The notes under the pieces are model-generated. The model did not search any database. It saw only the letters and a list, made by a program, of their open reading frames with translations, and was not told the origin of the DNA. This document shows positions 12,447 to 61,320 of a DNA stretch of 64,000 nt, piece after piece (the stretch's first letter is position 1; each line of letters begins with the position of its first letter). Source of the stretch: Trochalopteron elliotii (Eukaryota; Chordata; Aves; Passeriformes; Leiothrichidae); the NCBI GenBank assembly GCA_024734555.1, contig JANPWX010019821.1:1283421-1347420 (forward strand), read 5' to 3'. Both the position numbers and the translations under genes were made by a program.

Positions 12447-13312
12447 GAGGCAAGTGTGGGACCACCCAGCGTGACAACACCAATTGGGTGGCCCGAGCCA
12501 GTAAAGGGGGAAAGGGGGAAGAAGGGAGCAAAAATAACAATTCATTAAGTTTGTCTTCTAACCAGATTGAGACACAGGGTCCTCTCCAGGATCCACCACC
12601 GGACTTGACTTCACCGGATGAGACTGAGCACCTGATTTTACCACCTCCATCAGCAACTTTGACAACGACCTCTAGGCACGAACGATTTAGGATGAGCCTT
12701 GTTGAGCCGCTCCGTCTGCGGGACCGGGACTGGCACAGTTGTGGTGTCTCGAGAACAAGGTATGTGGCACCACATCGAGGAAAAATATGCTGTCATTGGG
12801 GATTGCAAATTCACACCCCAGGACATTGAAATTGCTCCAGGGATGCTAAAATCCAACCCTGAGCATTTCGTTTTATGGCTGCACTGTCTAAACCCACCAA
12901 CATTTCTCCACAAGGGGCAAATCATCACCCAGCTAATCCCTACTTCGCGCTTCGACCTGCCTGCAATTCTGTTCCTGAAGTAAATGCGGTGGTGGCGATT
13001 GGGAAGAACAGACCAGAGAAGATATGCAAAATCACAATAGGTGGGGAGTCCACAACAGTAAAAGGCCTGCTAGACACGGGGGCCAATGTCACTATTATCC
13101 CTGAAAGTATGTGGCCCCCACATTGGGAATTGCAACACGTGGGTGGACATGTCAAAGGTGTAGGGGGTCTTCAATTGGCTCGACAATCAAAAAGCATGGT
13201 GCAAATTGAGGGGCCGAAAGGACAATTGGCTACTCTTCGTCCTTTCGTTTTAGATTATGAGGCACAGCTGTGGGGGAAGAGACCTGATAGCCCAGTGGGG
13301 GGTCAGACTTGA
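12443..13312 (+). pseudogene. pro: pro remnant: dUTPase-like segment plus aspartic protease
   Basis: The -1 frame runs from the slip site to about 12700. A degraded segment in another frame (12699-12983) ends in KGQIITQLIP, resembling the last motif of retroviral dUTPases. After a second frame change the protease follows, with active site LLDTGANVTII (13069-13101) as expected of a homodimeric retroviral protease. The usual LWGRDL-like end is split across frames at a run of five G (13272-13276). Two indels plus this one make the gene non-functional. The dUTPase call is tentative; the protease call is firm. Confidence 0.85.
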
Positions 13313-16146
13313 AATACCCTCCCCTCCCAAAAATTTCTGGGCAGCGGCCGCTGAAAAGTGCCTCACCCAGAAACTCAATTGGAAGACTGATAAACCGGTA
13401 TGGGTGGAACAGTGGCCACTTTCTAAACAAAAATTCAAGGCGCTCAATGAGCTCGTGGAGGAGCAGCTCAAGAAGGGCAACATCGAGGAGACCACCTCAC
13501 CGTGGAACTCCCCAATGTTTGTCATTCGAAAGGCTGACAAAACCAGATGGCAGCTTCTTCACGACCTCAGAAAAATTAATGAAGTAATAGAAAGTATGGG
13601 GTCTCTCCAACCTGGTATGCCTTCCCCTACCATGCTTCCTCAAAATTGGAATTTGGCTGTAATTGATATAAAAGATTGTTTCTTCCAAATTCCTCTACAC
13701 CCAGACGACGCCCCACATTTTGCCTTTTCGGTTCCCACCATCAACGGAGAAGCCCCTTGGAAGAGATACCACTGGAGAGTTTTACCTCTAGGAATGAGAA
13801 ATAGCCCTGTCATCTGCCAGTGGTATGTCTCTTCCCTGCTATCTCCTGTCCGTGAAGCCGCACACCAGGCCATCATCCACCATTACATGGATGATGTCCT
13901 CGTGTGTGCCCCGACCGACGACCTGTTGGCCCACGCACTTGACCTTACAGTGACTGCACTGGTTGCTGCAGGGTTTGAGCTGCAAGAGTCTAAGATTCAA
14001 AAGATGCTGCCTTGGAAGTACTTAGGGCTCGAAATCGGTAAGCGGACCATTGTTCCACAAAAATTGGCCATCAACACCAAAAGTGAGACTCTTGCAGATG
14101 TCCACCAACTGTGTGGGGCGCTGAATTGGGTGAGGCCTTGGCTGGGTCTGTTCACCAAACACCTAGCCCCTCTTTTCAATTTATTGAAAGGGGGAGAGGG
14201 GTTGAGTTCCCCTAGGTCACTCACCCCAGAGGCAGAGAAGGCCCTTGAGAGGGTCCAAACAGCAGTGTCCACCAGGCAGGCAAACAGGTGTAACCCTGAC
14301 CTGCCATTCTGATTTATCATTCTCGGACAGTTGCCACACCTACATGAGGAGATTTTTCAATGGGACAAGGGAATTGCTACCATTCCCAGGAAGGACCAAG
14401 GTGGAGAGGATCCTCTTCTAATCACAGAGTGGGTCTTTCTCAGCCACCAGCAGTCCAAGAGGATGATGCAGCCACAGGAGCTGATGGCAGATCTAATCCG
14501 GAAGGCCAGAGTCCAAATTACAGAAGTGGCTAGCTGCGATTTTGAATGTATCCACGTACCAATTAGGTTTCAATCGGGCCAAATTACAAAAGTGATGTTG
14601 GAGCACTTCAAGAAAATGAAGCACTGCAATTCGCTTTGGACAACTACTCAGGCCAAATCTCAATTCATCGGCCTGCCCACAGAATTTTTAATCAAGATGC
14701 TCAATTCCAATTGGCATTGAAAAGTGTTCAGAGCAAAGAGCCCCTTGATGCCCTGACCATTTTCACAGACGCATCCGGGAAATCCCACAAGTCAGTCATA
14801 GCTTGGGAGGATTTCCGAACCCAGCGGAGGGAATCAGACGTTGCTGAGGTGGCAGGTTTACCTCAGGTCGCTGAGTTGGCCGCAGTTGTTAGGCCCTTCG
14901 AGAGGTTCTCTGAACCCTTCAATTTAGTAACTGATTCAGCCTATGTCGCCGGAGTAGTATCCAGAGCAGAACAATCCATCTTGCAGGAAGTGTCCAACAC
15001 TGCATTGTTTGACCTGCTTTCAAAATTGGTCAAATTGATTTCCCACCAAGAGCAGCCATTTTACGTGATGCACACAAGATCGCTCACGGATCTGCCAGGG
15101 TTCATCACAGAAGGCAACAGGAGGGCTGATGCTCTTGCTGCCCCTGTTGAGATGGCCCCACTGCCAAACATTTTCGAGCAGGCAAAGATCAGCCACCAGC
15201 TTTTCCACCAGAACGCGCCGGGTCTGGTTTGGCGTTTTCATCTCACCCAAGACCAGGCCAAGGCGATCGTGGCCACCTGTCCCAGCTGCCAGAAACGTGC
15301 CTTCCCCACCATGGGTGCGGGTGTGAACCCCCATGGATTTAACAGCTGTGCGGTGTGGCAAAGAGACGTCACACACTTCTCCCAGTTTGGGAGGCTCAAG
15401 TATGTGCATGTCTCAGTGGACACCTTCTCGGGAGCAGTTTATGCCGCTGCCCATACAGGGGAGAAGTCTGGTGATGCCATTAGACACCTAATCCAGGCTT
15501 TCTCCTTCCTGGGCATCCCAAAGTCCCCCAAAACCGATAATGGCCCTGCGTACAAGTCCAGGGAATTTTGCAGCTTCCTGCAGCAATGGGAAGTAGAACA
15601 TAAGACAGGCATCCCCTACTCCCCGACAGGTCAGGTGATCATGGAAAGGACTCACCAAAATCTGACAAGAGTCCTCTGCCAACAGCAACAGGTTCTAAAA
15701 AGTGAACCCCCCTCGATGCAGTTAGCCAGGGCCTTGTTCACCCTGAACTTTTTAAACTGTTCGAGTCCCTGAACCCTCCAGTCACTAGACATGTTGGAGG
15801 GAGTGGTCAACTGGCTCTCAAAGAAAAGCCACAGGTCCTTGTCAAAAACCCGGAGACCTAGAGGATGAAGGGACCTCACAATTTAGTCACCTGGGGACGT
15901 GGGTATGCCTGCATCTCCACTCCCACCGGTTTGCGGTGGATCCCCTCCAAATGGGTGAAACCCTACATCCCCAAGGCCTCAGGGCAGCAGGTGCCTCAAG
16001 TCTCGGTGACTTCCTGCAGAAGGAAGAAAAAGGAGACAGACCCTGGTGAAGAGCTCCTTCCCCCACCAACTCTCCCTGAATGGCTCTTCTATGAAGAGGA
16101 AGAGTCCTCTTTTCCTTCTCCCCTTCCTGAGTGGCTCTTTTCATAA
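13277..16146 (+). pseudogene. pol: pol remnant (RT, RNase H, integrase)
   Basis: RT occupies 13277-14312: VEEQLKKGNIEETTSPWNSP, then DIKDCFFQIPLHP, LPLGMRNSP and catalytic YMDD at 13884-13895. A TGA at 14310 interrupts; the connection continues in the same frame to about 14700, where the frame shifts. RNase H shows FTDASG (14762-14779) and TDSAYV (14930-14947). Integrase has an HX3H and CX2C zinc finger (about 15194-15292), then D (15365), D (15536) and E (15644), with exactly 35 residues between the last two. A TGA at 15770-15772 ends that frame. The C-terminal domain (NLVTWGRGYACIST, RWIPSKWVKPY) lies in a third frame at 15865-16146. Betaretrovirus-like by motif. Confidence 0.93.
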
Positions 16147-16173
16147 TTCTGTTTTTCAAGTTTTTTAGGTTAT

Positions 16174-17565
16174 ATGTCCAGATCCAGACCCGAGATGAAG
16201 GTCCAAGTCGCAGCGCAAATCCTGCTTGCCAGTCTCCTGCAGCTGACCATCTCGTGGATTGCTCCTCAGCCCAAAGTGAATGTGTGGAGAACCCTTGCTG
16301 AAGCCATGGGACAGGACCACATCTGCCTGTCCTCGGCCTCTGCCCAAGATCCCATGTCGTCCTGTCTCGTGGGGATCCCATTCAAGAGGAAGAGCTTCCC
16401 CCCACTCTCCTCCAACTAAAAAATCAACATAATAGTAAGACCCTTGGTCGTATCGCCAAACTCAGGCGAAAAGCTTCCCTCCCTGTGTCTAACTCCCTGG
16501 CCCTTTGGCGTGAGTGGATGACAGAATTACCCCAAGCACCTGAGGAACCACAGAAGCTGGAGCTCCTGGGTTCCTCCCAAGCATTCCTTTGTGTTCAGTT
16601 TATTTTCACCCCACCCAAAGGCCAGGAAAAATCCTTTTCCCCAGTTCACATATATGCGGCCAGAACGTGATGTGATAAAATCGCCCACGTGAGGATAGCA
16701 TCCACCCTAAATCATGAGCCCCTTTCCCTTCCCAGAGGTACATTTTTTATCTGCAGTGACCAGGCATGGCCAGGCATCCCCTCTCGCCTTACCAGAGGTC
16801 CCTGCACGATCGGTAAGTTGGGGCTGTTTACTCCCAACAAAACTCAAATTATAGATTGGATATACAAAACTTCCTCAAAACCTGCAACAGTCCACAAAAG
16901 AGATCTGGCAAGTCTCAATCCGGACTGTAATTCGGAAATTATCCACTGGTCCAGGGCCAAAGCTACAGCTATGACAATTTCCCTGCCGTGGATCTCAGTG
17001 GCCAGAAAGATGGGTGAATTAGGCCAATTTGAATGCTGGGTAGTTAAACAAGCCAGTCTTGTTTCCAAACACTTTGTCAGACCTCCTGTCAGATGAAGAA
17101 ATCACGAGAAAGGTGACAATTCAAAGCAGGGCGGCCATAGATTACTTGCTGTTGATAAAACAACATCCATGCGAGGAATTCAAGGGTGTCTGCTGTCTCA
17201 ATTTGTCATCAGAGGCTGAGGACACCCACGAGTCCATTTCAAAAATCAGGGACATGGTGAGCAACATTAAAAGAGAGACTGAGGACTGGTTTGACCAACT
17301 CTTTAAACACTGGGGCCTCTCGGGCTGGACCAGGTCAATTGTTAAAACTGGACTTTTAATTTTATTTATCCTTTTAATTATTTTAATTGCTTTTGGACTT
17401 ACTGAAAGACTGGTTTCCAAGTCAATTCCTAACTCCACCACTCCCCTGAGTGTCAACCATGTCAAAGACATCCCAATAGAGGAACTTGCAGAGCCAGAAG
17501 AGAAAGACTCCTTTCTGGAGCAAAATGAGCAGTGGGTTGGGGATTTATACCCCGATTCAGAGTGA
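16174..17565 (+). pseudogene. env: env remnant, alpharetrovirus-like SU and TM
   Basis: A possible signal peptide (hydrophobic stretch around 16201-16260) opens the frame at 16174, followed by surface-subunit sequence (GQDHICLSSASAQDP, CLVGIPF) and a stop at 16417. SU continues in another frame (16485-17096), with cysteine-containing GTFFICSDQAWPGIPS and GPCTIGKLGL. The transmembrane subunit (about 16980-17565) has a CX6CC motif at 17170-17196, helical sequence, a membrane span at about 17335-17400 and a long acidic tail of about 55 residues. CX6CC TMs occur in alpha- and gammaretroviruses, not in classical betaretroviruses. Broken by stops and two frame changes. Confidence 0.88.
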
Positions 17566-17603
17566 CTGGCTCCACTAATGCAGTTACGGTTGTTTTAAAT
17601 AAT

Positions 17604-17617
17604 AAAAAAGGGGGAGA
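17604..17617 (+). promoter_or_regulatory. polypurine tract
   Basis: AAAAAAGGGGGAGA directly abuts the 3' LTR and would prime plus-strand DNA synthesis. Confidence 0.9.
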
Positions 17618-18244
17618 TGTGGGAGTGCATTTTTTAATATTAAGTTTAATTCATAAGTTAATGTTCTTTTGTAAAATGGTTGTTCTCTGTACTCCTTTTG
17701 TTACCCACGTTTGATTTATCCCTGTTTTTTCCCCAGGAACAGTTCTGTAATTGGTTCTGTATTCTCCCTAAGTTTTCCCCCCCAAAGACAGTTAACTGTC
17801 CATCACTTCATAGACAGCCACCTGTTGCTGTCTATCATTTCTGGGGTCGCTCCCCACTTCTGGAAGATTCTGAGAGAGGCATCGAGTGATTGGACAGAAT
17901 TCTGACTGTCACCTTCTAATGTTCATTGTATGGTTGTTTTGTATGTTTGTTTATGATATGAACCATCTCCCTGTTAAACCTCACTGGTTCCCTTTCTGTG
18001 TAAGACCCCCAGTTATAAGGTCTCACCCGAGAGTCAGCCGGAGTCTTCGGCATGCTGACACCCCAGGTGAGGACCCCACGCCAGGGTTCCAATAAACTTG
18101 TGTGACCCAGCGTCTCCGGAGCCCCCCTTTTCATCCTCCTGCCAATCGCCATGCAGGAGCAGCACGAGCGAAAAAGAACTCACTGGAAGAAAGCCCTGTC
18201 GCCTGTGCCAAGGCTAGCCGGCTTGAAAAGCAGGCACGGTGACA
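17618..18244 (+). repeat. 3' LTR of the provirus
   Basis: 627 bp, TGTGGGAG...GGTGACA. TATA-like TTATAAGG at 18013-18020 and AATAAA at 18091-18096. In the 6-bp insertion and the block around 17955-17995 it is closer to the solo LTR at 20160 than to its own 5' partner. Confidence 0.95.
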
Positions 18245-18250
18245 TGATAT
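18245..18250. other. provirus target-site duplication, right copy
   Basis: TGATAT, matching 9123-9128. Confidence 0.9.
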
Positions 18251-18925
18251 GACATTCCTCAATTCAGTAGGTGCTCTTGTAAGGAAAATCCACCATAAGT
18301 AACACTAACAAACAGAAATCCAGTACATAACTTTTTCCCAGAGAATAGCCACTAGCTACCTGTGAACTAGGATGCTAACTTTCTCCCAAGACACAATCGA
18401 ATATTGAGCTCCCATGCATGAGGCATCCAATAATATAAAGTTCCATGGAAATCTGGGGCTGTTTTTCAATGCCACCCTCATGGATTAATTGCTTGCAACC
18501 ACATTTTGATTCAAAATGCTGTAACTGAAGTCTAATATTTCGAAGAGACGTATTTACACCAAAGCTTTAGTTCTAATAAAATTGACAGTGATATAAAATG
18601 TATGAATGGGAGAAATATAGTCTTATTAATATATAACTGTAGCTGCAAATGAAAAAAAGCTTGATAAATAGGTGTAACACGTAGACACAATTTCCAAGTT
18701 AAATATGCTGCACATGAGGAACTCAAGAAACATGTGCAGGCTGTAAGGCTCTCATTTAGAGGCCATCCACAGTAGCTGTCTAATGAAACTGCTTAACAGC
18801 CAGCCTGTATTTATGGAAGAATTACTATTTACAAAATTATTAAAGCGTATGTCATAGTCTAGGAACAATATTCTCTGATTCAGTACTCCCGCAAAACCAT
18901 GTGCCACTTCCCCTCCCTGCCAGCT

Positions 18926-19262
18926 GGAGGGACAAAAGGTCGAGATCACAAAAGGTTGAGATTAGAACAATTTACTGGAAATAGCAATGGGATGAGAAAG
19001 TGAAGAGTAACAGTAACAATATTAATAACAAAAGGTATAAGAAAAGAAATGATCCACAGAGAAAGCTCCCCAAAATAAACAATACCAGACTGCTCTGTTT
19101 GCCACATTTTCTCCACTATGAGGAATCCCTTATTCACTGAAGAGTGTCTTTCCCCTGCACCTGACAATGATGTGAAGTGGTATAGAATAACATCCTGCCT
19201 AGCTACTGCAAAAATTAACCTTGTCCTGGATGGAACCAGGATGGTATATATGACAGAAATGC
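18926..19262. repeat. unclassified interspersed repeat, copy 1
   Basis: Recognisably related to 19742-20092. Both share GGAGGGACAAA, TTTACTGGAA followed by AGCAATG, GAAGAGTAACAG and, near the end, a block beginning with AAATTAAC and containing GTCCTGG or ATCCTGG. The composition (long A-rich, polypyrimidine-poor) and the ending recall avian ERVL-type LTRs, but I cannot fix the family. Confidence 0.55.
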
Positions 19263-19741
19263 TATGGGAACAGGATCTTGGCTGCTTAAGTTCTGAGAGA
19301 GACAAACGAAACTAATCTGTGATTTTTAGAACCCTCTATTCTAATGACCTACACTAGCACCCAAATTTGAAATGCCCAAAACACTAGCATTCAGTACCTT
19401 TTGAGAAAAGACTTGAAGATTTTCCCCCTTTTCACAGAATGATTGAGCATGGAAGAGACCTCAAGAGGTCATTTTGTCCAATACCTCTGCTCCAGTGGGC
19501 CACATACAGCAGTTTGCTGAGGACTGCATCGAGACAGCTTTCAAATATCCCCTGGGGTAAGACTCTATATCCTCCACGGGAAGCTTGTTCCACTGTTTGA
19601 GCATCCTCACAACAAACATTTACATAACCATTTGTCAGTGGCTTAGTGCCCCCAGCCAAGACTCTCCTGAACCAGATGCTGCTTGCTTGCTACACCCCCT
19701 TCCTCTTCTCCTTCCCCCTCTCAGAATGAAGTTAAGAATTG

Positions 19742-20092
19742 GAGGGACAAAGGTAAAACTTACAAGTTGAGATAACAAAAATTTTACTGGAAGCAGCAAT
19801 GAGAGAAGAAAGGAAGAGTAACAGCAACAATAGCAACATTAATAACAAAAAGTAAAACACAACAGAAATATTTACATAGAAAGTGCAACAATAGCAGACT
19901 CTTCACCTGCCACAGTTTTTCTCCCCACAGTCTGACAAGAAATGAGGAAGTCTCTTACTCTGGGACCTGACAAGTGATGTGAGATGGTATCAAATAACAG
20001 TAGGTTCTAGCCAGGCTCCTTTCTGCTCATGGCAAAAAATTAACGCTATCCTGGCCAAAACTAGGACACCTTTCTATGTATATAATGGTTAA
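19742..20092. repeat. unclassified interspersed repeat, copy 2
   Basis: A second copy of the element at 18926, inserted in or beside the minus-strand CR1. Ends near the pyrimidine-rich CTCTACAG before the solo LTR. Confidence 0.55.
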
Positions 20093-20159
20093 TGCCATTT
20101 CCTCTACAGTTAGTGCTCTTACCTGTCAGCAGATATCCCTGGAAAGAGCTTGGCTCTAC

Positions 20160-20785
20160 TGTGGGAGTGCATTTTTAAATTTTAAGTTTAATTCATAAGT
20201 TAATGTTCTTTTGTAAAACTGTTTGTTCCCTGTAGCATTTTCATTACCCACTTTTGGTTTATCCCTGTTTTTTCCCCAGGAACAGTTCTGTAATTGGTTC
20301 TGTATTCTCCCTAAGTTTTCCCCCCCAAAGACAGTTATCTGTCCATCACTTCATAGATAGCCACCTGTTGCTGTCTATCATTTTGGGATCGCTCCCCACT
20401 TCTGGAAGATTCTGAGAGAGGCATCGAGTGATTGGACAGAATTCTGATTGTCACCTTCTAATGTTCATTGTATGGTTGTTTTATGTGTTTGTTCATGATA
20501 TGAACCATCTCCCTGTTAAACCTCACTGGTTCTCTTTCTGTGTAAGACCCCCAGTTATAAGGTCTCACCCGAGAGTCAGCCAGGGTCTTTGGGCACGCTG
20601 ACACTCGAGGTGAGGACCCCATGCCGGGGTTCCAACAAACTCGTTTGACCCAGCAGCTCCAGAGTCCCCCCTTTTTTCAACTTCCAGCCATCGCCATGCA
20701 GGAGCAGCCAGAGCGAAAAAGATCCCACTGGACTGGAGTGTTACCGGTGCAGAGCTAGCTGGCTTGAAAAACAGGCACGGTAACA
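20160..20785 (+). mobile_element. solo LTR of the same family as the provirus
   Basis: 626 bp, TGTGGGAG...CACGGTAACA, flanked on both sides by CTCTAC (20154-20159 and 20786-20791), a perfect 6-bp duplication. TATA-like TTATAAGG at 20555-20562. The AATAAA signal is changed to AACAAA at 20634-20639. It arose by recombination between the two LTRs of a former provirus (inference from structure) and splits a CR1. Confidence 0.95.
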
Positions 20786-21430
20786 CTCTACCTTCTTTAC
20801 AACCTCCCTTCAGATATTTGTATACATTGATAATATGTCTCTTGAGCCTTCTCTACTCCAGACTAACAGTCCCCGTTCTCCCAGCATTCCCTCCTGCAGG
20901 AGGTACATCAGTCCCTTCACCACCTCAGGAGTTCCTCACTGGACTATCTCCAGTGTGTCCATGACACTCTTGTACTGAACAACACAATCCTCCAGGTAGG
21001 TATGCAGGCCTTAACAGAGCTGAGGAGAGGGGAAGGATCACATGTTGACTACTCATGAGTACCTCTTATTCAAGTAGCTGGAAATATTTTCCAGGATTAG
21101 TTGTTTGATCACCTTATTAGGGATCACAGTTGAGACTGACCAGACTGTAATTCCCTGGATCCTCCTCCTTGTTCTTCCTGAAGGCAGGTAGAACACCTGA
21201 TTTCCTTCAGTCTTCAAAAGCACCAGTCCCAATCACTAAGATCCTTCAAAAATTACTGAGTGGCCTCACAGTGACCTCATCAGTGAGCTCCCTTAGTACT
21301 GGTGGGTGCATCTTATCAGGACCTCTGGACTTAGGTAAGACTAGCTTGTTTGAGTATTCTTCAACCCATTCCTCTCCCATGGGTAAGCTCTCCTTGCTCC
21401 AATCCTTCTGTCTGGGTCCCTAGCAGACCA

Positions 21431-61281
<39,851 letters not shown>

Positions 61282-61320
61282 ATTGAAAATATGATTCTTC
61301 AAATCACCATCTCTGACAAC

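Larger units (their letters stand above)
9129..18244 (+). mobile_element. class II-type endogenous retrovirus, near full length
   Basis: Two LTRs (624 and 627 bp, TG...CA) flank 7.9 kb of internal sequence. Order: primer site, leader, gag, gag-pro slip site, pro, pol, env, polypurine tract. Both ends are bordered by the same 6 bp, TGATAT (9123-9128 and 18245-18250), proving one integration event. Pol is betaretrovirus-like, while env has alpharetrovirus-like SU and TM. Every gene carries stops or frame changes, so the copy is defective. It lies antisense to AGTPBP1. Confidence 0.95.
19433..21430 (-). mobile_element. CR1 LINE, minus strand, interrupted twice
   Basis: Begins CACAGAATGATTGAGCATGG (the reverse complement of the CR1 3' end) and runs to about 19700. 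It resumes at about 20115-20159, is cut by a solo LTR, continues at 20786 (CTTCTTTACAACCTCCCTTC) and extends into ORF2-antisense sequence to about 21430. The piece from 19742 to about 20092 is a different repeat inserted in it. Boundaries are approximate. Confidence 0.8.

Noticed and set aside
21150..21430. Possible AGTPBP1 last exon, because of an acidic-codon-like CCTCCTCCTTGTTC run on the plus strand
   Set aside because: The reverse complement does not give the CCP1 tail, and the text matches the antisense of CR1 ORF2.
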